In this document: piece after piece, positions 9,347 to 16,234 of the stretch
How positions within the stretch are numbered: the stretch's first letter is position 1
Layout: each line of letters opens with the position of its first letter
Origin: Arthrobacter hankyongi
GTDB taxonomy: Bacteria > Actinomycetota > Actinomycetes > Actinomycetales > Micrococcaceae
Length of the DNA stretch: 64,000 nt
Assembly: GCF_022012395.1 (NCBI RefSeq)
Contig: NZ_JAKLTQ010000005.1
Location: 62,001-126,000 of the forward strand
Direction of reading: 5' to 3'
Made by a program: the position numbers and the translations under genes
Notes under the pieces: generated by a model
Told to the model about the DNA's origin: nothing
Databases searched by the model: none
Seen by the model: the letters and a program-made list of their open reading frames with translations, nothing else

Positions 9347-9442
9347 CCGATCCGGCGCGACGCGCTGGCAAGATGGTTCCCGGAGCCGTTTTCGTTAAGC
9401 ATTCCCTACAAGGGAGTGCGTTTCCCACTTGAAGGAGCAGCC

Positions 9443-10204
9443 ATGGGCGTACTCGCCGGCAAGACAGCAATCGTGACGGGATCCTCCCGCGGCATTGGAG
9501 CCGAGGTGGCCAAGCTGCTGGCGGCGGAGGGTGCCGCCGTCGTCGTCAACTACCGTCAGAAGGCGCCGCGGGCCAACAAGGTGGTGGCCGGGATCGAGGC
9601 AGCCGGCGGCCGCGCGGTGGCTGTGGGCGCCGACCTGACCGCCGCGGAGGGGGCCCGCGCGCTGGTGGACGCCGCGACCGGGACTTTCGGCGGGCTGGAC
9701 ATCCTGGTGCTGAACGCCTCGGGCGGGATGGAATCCGGCCTGGGCGAGGACTATGCCATGCGGCTGAACCGGGACGCGCAGCTGAACATGCTCGAGGCTG
9801 CCGTCGAGGCCATGCCCGCCGGTTCCCGCGTGGTGTTCGTCACCAGCCACCAGGCGCACTTCATCGAGTCGGTGCCCACCATGCCCGAATACGAGCCCGT
9901 GGCCCGCAGCAAGCGCGCCGGCGAGGACGCCCTGCGCGCCCAACTGCCGGCCTTGGACGCCAAGGGGATTTCGCTGGTCGTCGTCTCCGGCGACATGATC
10001 GAGGGAACGGTCACCGCGACCCTGCTGGACCGTGCCCGCCCCGGCGCCATCGAGGCACGCCGGGTGGAGGCAGGCAAGCTGTACTCGGTGGAGGAGTTCG
10101 CCGCAGAGGTGGCCGGTATGGTCACCGCCGAAGTGCCCTCCGGCCACACCGAACTGGTCGGCGGGGCGGACAGCTTCCTGAAGCAGGCCCAACCCGAAGG
10201 CTGA
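9443..10204 (+). CDS. SDR-family oxidoreductase with displaced catalytic tyrosine
   Basis: A 253-residue SDR with cofactor motif TGSSRGIG, LNASGG in place of the usual NAG, and a Ser in VFVTSHQAHF. The usual YxxxK reads V-A-R-S-K, with the only nearby Tyr seven residues before the Lys (YEPVARSK). Either that tyrosine is recruited through a loop insertion or the enzyme is not a classical reductase. GAAGGAG lies six bases before ATG 9443. It is separated from fabG by 118 bases holding a 17-bp palindrome and is convergent with serB. Substrate unknown. Confidence 0.75.
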   Translation: MGVLAGKTAIVTGSSRGIGAEVAKLLAAEGAAVVVNYRQKAPRANKVVAGIEAAGGRAVAVGADLTAAEGARALVDAATGTFGGLDILVLNASGGMESGLGEDYAMRLNRDAQLNMLEAAVEAMPAGSRVVFVTSHQAHFIESVPTMPEYEPVARSKRAGEDALRAQLPALDAKGISLVVVSGDMIEGTVTATLLDRARPGAIEARRVEAGKLYSVEEFAAEVAGMVTAEVPSGHTELVGGADSFLKQAQPEG

Positions 10205-10233
10205 GCCTGCTTCCGCGACCTGGCCAGGCGCGG

Positions 10234-11136
10234 TCAGACGCCGGCGAAGTACCGGGCCACGTCCAGGTACCCGATGGTGATGGCGGCGTCGGCCGCTTCG
10301 CGGACGGCCGGCTTGGCGTTGAAGGCAACGCCCAGGCCGGCCGCCGCGAGCATGTCCAGGTCGTTGGCGCCGTCGCCGATGGCAATGGTGTGGGCCAGGT
10401 CGATGCCCTCGGCCGCGGCCCACTCGCGCAGCGAGGCCTCCTTGACGGCCCGGTCCACCACCGCGCCGACGACGGTGCCGGTGAGCCTGCCGTCCTCGAC
10501 GCCGAGCAGGTTTGCACGCCAGTAGGTCAGCTGCAGTCCCTCGGCCAGCGGGTCCAGGATCTGGGCGAAGCCGCCGGAGACCACTGCGACCGCGTGCCCC
10601 TTGGACAGGAAGGCCTCGACCAGTTCCGCGGCCCCATCGGTCAACTCCACCGCTCCGCGGACCTTGTCGATAACCTCGGCCGGCAACTGTTCGAGGGTGG
10701 CCACCCGGTCATGCAGGCTCTGGGCAAAATCCAGCTCGCCGCGCATTGCCGCCTCGGTCACAGCGGTAACCTCGGCGAGCTGGCCGGCATGCTCGGCCAG
10801 CAGCTCGATCACCTCCTGCTGGATCAGCGTGGAGTCCACATCCATGATCAGCAGCTTGCGTTCCGGTCCGGCCAGGGCAGCGGGCACGACGGCGGTGCCC
10901 ACCTCGTCGCCGAAGCGTGCGGCCAACGCGGCCACCGCATCCCGCAGCCCGGACAGGCCGGCCTCCGCGGCGCCGTCGTAAGCCACCGGCAGTACCGCCA
11001 CCTCGAACCGACCGTTGGCCGAACGCTCCGGCGCCTCCGCTGTGCCGCCGGCACCGGTGACGGCCAGCTGTACTGCGTCCAGGTAGCCGTCGGGCAGGGC
11101 ACATCCGTAGGAAACGACGCGGAAGTGGGAAAGCAT
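10234..11136 (-). CDS. serB: phosphoserine phosphatase
   Basis: A 300-residue HAD enzyme for the last step of serine synthesis. The catalytic core has motif I DVDSTLIQQEVIE (nucleophile Asp at about 99), motif II Ser/Gly in AVVSGGF, and motif III/IV GDGANDLDML with conserved Lys in AVKEASL. An N-terminal domain of about 85 residues precedes the core, as in actinobacterial SerB. It starts at ATG 11136 with AAAGGA upstream and is divergent from the ABC ATPase at 11239. Confidence 0.93.
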   Translation of the reverse strand: MLSHFRVVSYGCALPDGYLDAVQLAVTGAGGTAEAPERSANGRFEVAVLPVAYDGAAEAGLSGLRDAVAALAARFGDEVGTAVVPAALAGPERKLLIMDVDSTLIQQEVIELLAEHAGQLAEVTAVTEAAMRGELDFAQSLHDRVATLEQLPAEVIDKVRGAVELTDGAAELVEAFLSKGHAVAVVSGGFAQILDPLAEGLQLTYWRANLLGVEDGRLTGTVVGAVVDRAVKEASLREWAAAEGIDLAHTIAIGDGANDLDMLAAAGLGVAFNAKPAVREAADAAITIGYLDVARYFAGV

Positions 11137-11238
11137 GTGGGGGTCCTTTGCAAGGTTTGGCCGGCCTGCCGGTCATTCATCCGGCATGCGGTGCAGCGTT
11201 TGGCGGATATTACACGTTTTAGCTTAGTGTCTATTGAT

Positions 11239-12027
11239 ATGAGTGAAGTTCTTGAATTTGCCGGGGTCAGCGTTGTCCGCGGGCATAAAATCCTGCTCGA
11301 TGGCGTGGACTGGCAGGTCAGGGACGGGGAGCGCTGGGTCGTCCTCGGACCGAACGGCGCCGGCAAAACCACCCTGCTGCAAATTGCCGGAGCACGGCTG
11401 CATCCCACCCGTGGGGTGGCCGGCATCCTCGACGAGGTCATGGGCCGGGTGGACGTCTTCGAGTTGCGGCCCCGGATCGGCCTGGCCTCGGCCGCGCTGG
11501 TGAACCAGATTCCCGAACATGAAACAGTGCTCAACGTGGTGGTCACCGCTGCGTACGGAGTCACCGGGCGCTGGCGGGAGAAGTACGAACGGATGGATGA
11601 ACGCCGGGCCTTCCGGCTGCTCGATGCCTGGGGCATGTCCACGTTCCTGAACCGCACCTTCGCCTCGCTGAGCGAGGGCGAACGCAAGCGGGTGCAGATT
11701 GCCCGGGCGCTGATGTCCGATCCGGAACTGCTGCTGCTGGATGAGCCCGGCGCCGGCCTGGACCTGGCCGGCCGCGAGGAACTGGTGCACAGCCTGAGCC
11801 AATTGGCCGCGGACGAAGAGGCACCGGCCCTGGTGCTGGTCACCCATCATCTGGAGGAAGTGCCGCCGGGCTTCACCCACGCCTTGCTGCTGCGTGACGG
11901 TGCCGTCGTTGCCCAGGGCCCGATCGCCGATGTGCTGACCGAGGAGCACCTCAGCGAGACCTTCGGACTGCCGCTGGAGGTCCGGTCCAGCGACGGCCGG
12001 TACACTGCCGTAGCCCGCCGCGCCTAG
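11239..12027 (+). CDS. ABC transporter ATP-binding protein (stand-alone)
   Basis: A 262-residue single ABC domain: Walker A GPNGAGKTTLL, signature LSEGERKRVQIARAL, Walker B LLLLDEPGAGLD and switch His in VTHHLEE. No permease gene with matching features follows; the next gene is a TauE/SafE permease that does not use ATP. It resembles YlmA/ModF-like solitary ATPases. There is no Shine-Dalgarno before ATG 11239; TAGTGT (11225-11230) lies eight bases upstream, so a very short or absent leader is possible. Confidence 0.85.
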   Translation: MSEVLEFAGVSVVRGHKILLDGVDWQVRDGERWVVLGPNGAGKTTLLQIAGARLHPTRGVAGILDEVMGRVDVFELRPRIGLASAALVNQIPEHETVLNVVVTAAYGVTGRWREKYERMDERRAFRLLDAWGMSTFLNRTFASLSEGERKRVQIARALMSDPELLLLDEPGAGLDLAGREELVHSLSQLAADEEAPALVLVTHHLEEVPPGFTHALLLRDGAVVAQGPIADVLTEEHLSETFGLPLEVRSSDGRYTAVARRA

Positions 12028-12039
12028 GCGCACCGGCCT

Positions 12040-12819
12040 GTGGAGCCGTTCAACGCTGCCCTCATCGCGCTCGGCGGTCTGTGGGCGGGAGCCATCAACA
12101 GCATCGTCGGCTCCGGCACGCTGGTCACCTTCCCGATCCTGGTGGCCCTGGGCTACCCTCCGGTGACGGCGACCATCTCCAATGCGATCGGCCTGATCGC
12201 AGGCAACGTCGGGGGAGTCTACGGCTTCCGCCGGGAACTGGCCGGGCTCAGGCGCACCCTGGCGGCGCTGTTACCGGCGTCCCTGCTGGGTGGTCTCACC
12301 GGTGCGTGGCTGCTGCTGCACCTGCCCGAAAGCGTTTTCGCTGTCGTGGCGCCGTTCCTGATCCTGGTGGCCCTGGGCTTCGTGGTCTTCCAGCCCCGGC
12401 TGCAGGCCTGGGTCCGCGACCGCCAGGCGGCGCAGGCCCGGGAGCGGCCCCACCCGTGGCTGCTGCTGGTGCTGGTGTACGGGGCGGGCGTCTACGGCGG
12501 CTACTTCGTCGCCGCCCAGGGGGTGCTCCTGCTGGGCATCCTCGGCGTCTTCCTGCACGGCAGCATGCAGCAGGCCAATGCCGTCAAGAACGTGCTGGTG
12601 CTGGGTGTGAACGTGATTGCCGCGGCGTCCTACATGCTGTTCGCCTTCGACCGGATCAACTGGCCGGTGGTGCTCGTGATCGCCGTCAGTTCGCTGGTCG
12701 GTGCGCTGGCCGGGTCGGCCGTCGGCCGCGGGCTGAAGCCGGTGGTGCTGCGCGGCATCATTGTGACGCTCGGGCTGGTGGCACTGTGGACCATGACCGC
12801 AAAACTGATAGGGGCGTGA
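12040..12819 (+). CDS. TSUP-family (TauE/SafE) membrane permease
   Basis: A 259-residue protein with about eight membrane segments and the twofold TauE/SafE repeat. The first repeat holds AGAINSIVGSGTLVTFPIL and VTATISNAIGLIAGNVGG; the second holds GGYFVAAQGVLLLGILGVF and QQANAVKNVLV. These proteins export sulfonates, sulfite or other organic anions; the substrate is not evident. It starts at GTG 12040, twelve bases after the ABC ATPase stop, and its stop overlaps the region of the rRNA methylase start, so the three genes look co-transcribed. Confidence 0.88.
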   Translation: MEPFNAALIALGGLWAGAINSIVGSGTLVTFPILVALGYPPVTATISNAIGLIAGNVGGVYGFRRELAGLRRTLAALLPASLLGGLTGAWLLLHLPESVFAVVAPFLILVALGFVVFQPRLQAWVRDRQAAQARERPHPWLLLVLVYGAGVYGGYFVAAQGVLLLGILGVFLHGSMQQANAVKNVLVLGVNVIAAASYMLFAFDRINWPVVLVIAVSSLVGALAGSAVGRGLKPVVLRGIIVTLGLVALWTMTAKLIGA

Positions 12820-12824
12820 AGCCG

Positions 12825-13631
12825 GTGAACCTGCAATACCTGACCGACGCCGCGGACCCGCGGGTGGCGGACTACACGCAGTTGACCGATACCGCCCTCC
12901 GCCGGCGGCGCGAACCTGCCGAGGGCCTGTACATTGCCGAAAGTTCCAAGGTGCTGCGCCGCGCCATCCGGGCCGGCCACCGGCCGCGGTCCTTCTTCCT
13001 GACAGAGAAGTGGCTGCCGGACCTGCAGGACGAGATTGCGCAGTTTCCCCAGGTGCCGGTCTTCGTCGGGACACCGGAAGTGCTCGAAGCCATCACCGGC
13101 TTCCACCTGCACCGCGGCGCACTGGCCGCCATGCACCGGCCCGAGCCGCTGCCGGTGGCCCAGGTGCTCGACGGCGCGCGGCGGGTGGCGGTGCTGGAGG
13201 ACATCGTGGACCACACCAATGTGGGGGCGATCTTCCGTTCGGCGGCCGCGATGGGCATGGACGCCGTGCTGGTCAGTCCGCGCTGCGCCGATCCGCTCTA
13301 CCGGCGCAGCATCCGGGTGAGCATGGGCACCGTTTTCCAGATTCCCTGGGCCCGGCTGGATGATTGGCCGGGGCAGATCGGGACCCTGCGGTCGGCGGGC
13401 TTCACCACGGCGGCGCTGGAACTGACCGAGGACGCCATCACCCTGGACGAGCTGGAACGGCGCAGCTTCGACCGGCTGGCACTGGTGCTGGGAACCGAAG
13501 GGGCGGGCATGCTGCCCGGGACCTTGGACCAGGTGGACCTGAAGGTGATGATTCCGATGCGCGAGGGCGTGGATTCGCTCAATGTGGCGGCGGCCAGCGC
13601 GGTGGCTTTCTGGGCCTGCCGCAGGCCCTGA
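12825..13631 (+). CDS. TrmH/SpoU-family RNA 2'-O-methyltransferase
   Basis: A protein of about 268 residues. The N-terminal substrate-binding domain contains EGLYIAESSKVLRRAI. The SPOUT domain has motif 1 DHTNVGAIFRSAAAMG, motif 2 LVLGTEGAGM and motif 3 IPMREGVDSLNVAAASAVAF, which form the knotted SAM site. It probably methylates a ribose in rRNA or tRNA. GTG 12825 has AGGGG ten bases upstream; GTG 12816, which overlaps the TSUP stop as GTGA, would add three residues. Confidence 0.88.
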   Translation: MNLQYLTDAADPRVADYTQLTDTALRRRREPAEGLYIAESSKVLRRAIRAGHRPRSFFLTEKWLPDLQDEIAQFPQVPVFVGTPEVLEAITGFHLHRGALAAMHRPEPLPVAQVLDGARRVAVLEDIVDHTNVGAIFRSAAAMGMDAVLVSPRCADPLYRRSIRVSMGTVFQIPWARLDDWPGQIGTLRSAGFTTAALELTEDAITLDELERRSFDRLALVLGTEGAGMLPGTLDQVDLKVMIPMREGVDSLNVAAASAVAFWACRRP

Positions 13632-13673
13632 CCGGATTTCCGGGCGGTCGCGGGGATGCGGTAAAGTGATGTG

Positions 13674-13731
13674 CTGGCCCGTTGACGGGCCGGACCAACA
13701 TTCCTTAATGCCGCTGGCAAAATCCAGTGGC
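13674..13731 (+). promoter_or_regulatory. two hairpins in the rpmE2 leader
   Basis: An 8-bp stem with a TTGA loop spans 13674-13693 (CTGGCCCG / CGGGCCGG, one G-U pair). A second 8-bp stem with a 6-base loop spans 13710-13731 (GCCGCTGG / CCAGTGGC, one G-U pair). The ribosome-binding site of rpmE2 follows 10 bases later. A TAAAGT box lies at 13662-13667. L31 mRNA leaders in several phyla carry structured RNA thought to bind L31 itself, so autoregulation is plausible; the first hairpin could instead end the upstream methylase transcript. Confidence 0.4.
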
Positions 13732-13750
13732 GAGAATCAAAGGTGCAACT

Positions 13751-14005
13751 ATGAAGTCTGACATCCACCCGGCGTACAACCCGGTTGTCTTCCGCGATCT
13801 GGCCTCCGGCGTTTCCTTCCTGACCCGGTCGACCGCTTCCTCCGACAAGACGGTCGAGTGGGAAGACGGCAACACCTACCCGCTGATCGAGGTTGAAATC
13901 TCCTCGGAATCGCACCCGTTCTACACCGGCAAGCAGCGCATCCTGGACAGCGCCGGCCGGGTGGAGCGCTTCAACGCCCGCTTCAAGGGCTTCGGCAAGA
14001 AGTAG
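13751..14005 (+). CDS. rpmE2: 50S ribosomal protein L31 type B
   Basis: An 84-residue protein beginning [17 protein letters not shown], with the type B motifs [20 protein letters not shown] and the C-terminal [12 protein letters not shown]. The CxxC zinc pair of type A L31 is absent, so it is the zinc-independent form. AAAGGTG lies six bases before ATG 13751. It is a single gene with a structured leader and a strong terminator. Type B L31 genes are often repressed by Zur; I found no convincing Zur box upstream. Confidence 0.95.
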   Translation: MKSDIHPAYNPVVFRDLASGVSFLTRSTASSDKTVEWEDGNTYPLIEVEISSESHPFYTGKQRILDSAGRVERFNARFKGFGKK

Positions 14006-14019
14006 CCTGCCGTCCCGCA

Positions 14020-14055
14020 CGCAAGTGCCCGCACCATTCGGTGCGGGCACTTGCG
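14020..14055 (+). terminator. rho-independent terminator of rpmE2
   Basis: A perfect 16-bp stem (CGCAAGTGCCCGCACC paired with its complement) with loop ATTC is followed by TTTAACTT. It starts 15 bases after the rpmE2 stop. Confidence 0.9.
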
Positions 14056-14384
14056 TTTAACTTGGGGTCCGCGCCTCTGCCTGCGAGGCACCGCCGGGCG
14101 GCGCCAGGCAATGAAAAGGCCGGCAACTTCGGGAAAGTTGGGGGGAATTACCCGAAGTTGCCGGCCATCGCCGGTAGCCAGCCGGCTATTCTTCACTCGC
14201 ACCTTTATGAGGTGATTTAGACATTAGTGGCGCAGGCTGGGCACAGCCTCCGGATAACCTGAGAAAATGCTGGGATTGTGGAAGCGGCCTTGCCGGGTCC
14301 CCGTTCAGCAGGTGCACCCGGCGGCGTGATAGTACTGGAAACGGGCCAGGTTTCCGGCCCGGACGAGGCCGGTAAGGAGCATGA
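14056..14384. other. gap between rpmE2 terminator and lipoate ligase gene
   Basis: About 330 bases with no convincing gene. It holds the second inverted repeat (14118-14166) and, just before the ligase gene, AAGGAG at 14374-14379. I see no recognisable riboswitch or mobile-element remnant. Confidence 0.6.
14118..14166 (-). terminator. orphan hairpin, terminator-like on the minus strand
   Basis: A perfect 16-bp inverted repeat (GGCCGGCAACTTCGGG and its complement) encloses 17 bases. On the minus strand the stem is followed by TTTTCATT, the layout of a terminator for leftward transcription, but no minus-strand gene is visible to its right. It may stop antisense transcription from the ligase region or mark an unseen small RNA. 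Confidence 0.45.
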
Positions 14385-15446
14385 ATGACCGCACATCACC
14401 ACGGTGAATACAAGGTGCACGGCGGCAAGCTGGTGGTGGCGGACCTGGAGGTGGCCGACGGCCGCCTCGGCCAGGTTTCCATCAGCGGGGACTTCTTCCT
14501 CGAACCGGATGAGGCACTGGAGTACATCAACTCCGCCCTGGAGGGCATGTCCGCCGACAGCACCCATGCGCAGTTCTCCGCCGCCATCGCGCAGACCCTG
14601 CCGGCGGATGCGGTCCTCTTCGGGTTTTCGCCGGAGGCCGTGGCGGTGGCCGTGCGCCGTGCCCTGGCCAAGGCCACCGGCTGGCTGGATCACAACTGGC
14701 AGATCATCCCGCCCACCCCGCTGCCCACGCACATGCACGTGGCGATGGACGAGGTGCTCGCGCGCGAAGTGGGGGCCGGGCGCCGGCCACCGACCTTGCG
14801 CTTCTGGGACTGGGAAGCACCCTCGGTAGTGATCGGCAGCTTCCAGTCGCTGCGGAACGAGGTGGACCCGGAAGGGGTCAAGCGTCACGGAATTACCGTA
14901 GTGCGCCGGATCAGCGGCGGCGGCGCCATGTTCATGGAGCACGGCAACGCGATCACCTATTCGCTCTACCTGCCGCAGACCCTCGTCGACGGCCTGACCT
15001 TCGAGGCGTCCTATGCCTTCCTGGATACCTGGGTGATGGCTTCGCTCGAGAAGCTGGGGATCAAGGCTTTCTACCAGCCGCTGAACGACATCGCCACGCC
15101 CGAGGGCAAGATCGGCGGTGCAGCCCAGAAGCGTCTGGCCAATGGTGGCATGCTCCACCACGTGACCATGTCCTACGACATCGATGCGGACAAGATGATG
15201 GACGTGCTGCGGATCGGCAAGGAGAAGATCTCCGACAAGGGCATCGCCAGCGCCAAGAAGCGGGTGGATCCGCTGCGGCGGCAGACCGGGCGCACCCGCG
15301 AGGAAATCATCGAGGTCATGATGGAGACCTTCAAGGACCGCTACGGTGCGGTGGAGGCGGGGTTCAGCCCGGCCGAACTGGCGGCTGCGCGGCAGCTGGT
15401 GGTGACCAAGTTCGCCACGGAACAGTGGCAGCACCGGGTTCCGTAG
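14385..15446 (+). CDS. lipoate-protein ligase A family, accessory domain at the N-terminus
   Basis: A 353-residue protein. The catalytic BPL/LplA domain (about 105-353) has RRISGGGAMF for the adenylate, KIGGAAQKR with the catalytic lysine, and HHVTMSYDID. The first 60 residues (VHGGKLVVADLEVADG, then VSISGDFFLEPDEALEYIN) match the small accessory domain that in E. coli LplA sits at the C-terminus, so the order is swapped. It would attach lipoate or octanoate to E2/GcvH proteins. AGGAG precedes ATG 14385 by five bases. It is a single gene with no lipoyl synthase beside it. Confidence 0.85.
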   Translation: MTAHHHGEYKVHGGKLVVADLEVADGRLGQVSISGDFFLEPDEALEYINSALEGMSADSTHAQFSAAIAQTLPADAVLFGFSPEAVAVAVRRALAKATGWLDHNWQIIPPTPLPTHMHVAMDEVLAREVGAGRRPPTLRFWDWEAPSVVIGSFQSLRNEVDPEGVKRHGITVVRRISGGGAMFMEHGNAITYSLYLPQTLVDGLTFEASYAFLDTWVMASLEKLGIKAFYQPLNDIATPEGKIGGAAQKRLANGGMLHHVTMSYDIDADKMMDVLRIGKEKISDKGIASAKKRVDPLRRQTGRTREEIIEVMMETFKDRYGAVEAGFSPAELAAARQLVVTKFATEQWQHRVP

Positions 15447-15537
15447 CGGTTTCCGGCGCCCGGCGGAAGAGGGTAACAAATCGATAACGGAGCGGCTATA
15501 GTAGGTGGGCACTAGGGGAGCGCCCAGGAGGTAGACA

Positions 15538-16218
15538 GTGTCCCGCAACCAGACAATCCGAATCCTTGCCACGCTGGCTTTGGCCGGCACATCCGCCTTC
15601 GCCGGCACCGGCGCCGCCGTCGCCGTGACCCCGGCCGAGCCCGCGCCGGCCGAAAACCTGCAGGCGGACATCGCGACGGCGCAGGCCGCCACCAACACGT
15701 ACTGGGCAACCCACTGGAACGAGTTCTTCGACGGCAGCTATACGCCGCCGACCGTCGTGGGCCTCTATGACGGGACCAATCCGGCCACCGCGCCCGTCTG
15801 CGGCGGCCAGCCGCTCGGCCCGGGCAATGCCTACTATTGCCCGGAGGGCGATTATGTCGCCTGGGACGCCGGACTGATGACCAATGGCTATCAGTCCGGG
15901 GATGCCTGGCCGTATCTGGTCGTGGCGCATGAGTGGGGCCACGCGATCCAGAACCGGCTGCCCCAGTCGCTGATCACCCCGGCACCCGAGCTGCAGGCCG
16001 ACTGCCTGGCCGGTGCGGCCCTGTTCGGGGCGGCAGCGGACGGGACGCTGGTGTTCGAAGACGGGGACCAGCAGGAACTGGTAGCGGCCCTGAGCGCGCT
16101 GGCCGACCAGACCCCGTGGACCAAGTCCGGCGACCACGGGGACGCCCTCGAGCGCGTCAACGCCTTCTCCAGCGGCCGCCAGGGTGGCGTCGAGGCCTGC
16201 CTGCCCCAGGAACAGTAG
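15538..16218 (+). CDS. small secreted neutral zinc metallopeptidase
   Basis: A 226-residue protein with a Sec signal peptide (basic start SRNQTIR, hydrophobic ILATLALAGTSAFAGTG, Ala-rich cleavage region near 30). The zinc site is HEWGH (about 124-128) with the third ligand in ELQADCLAGAAL about 20 residues on, the arrangement of YpfJ-type neutral zinc metallopeptidases. It lacks the membrane anchor of that family and is shorter. It starts at GTG 15538 with AGGAGGT five bases upstream. It is a single gene, convergent with pepN. Substrate unknown. Confidence 0.82.
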   Translation: MSRNQTIRILATLALAGTSAFAGTGAAVAVTPAEPAPAENLQADIATAQAATNTYWATHWNEFFDGSYTPPTVVGLYDGTNPATAPVCGGQPLGPGNAYYCPEGDYVAWDAGLMTNGYQSGDAWPYLVVAHEWGHAIQNRLPQSLITPAPELQADCLAGAALFGAAADGTLVFEDGDQQELVAALSALADQTPWTKSGDHGDALERVNAFSSGRQGGVEACLPQEQ

Positions 16219-16234
16219 CGGTCGGGCGCTGCCG

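Noticed and set aside
13632-13750. Zur box before rpmE2
   Set aside because: No sequence close to the actinobacterial Zur consensus with central AT-rich dyad is visible.
14217-15698. Long open frame opposite the lipoate ligase gene
   Set aside because: It mirrors a gene with full motifs; the translation shows no family features and the length is an effect of high GC.
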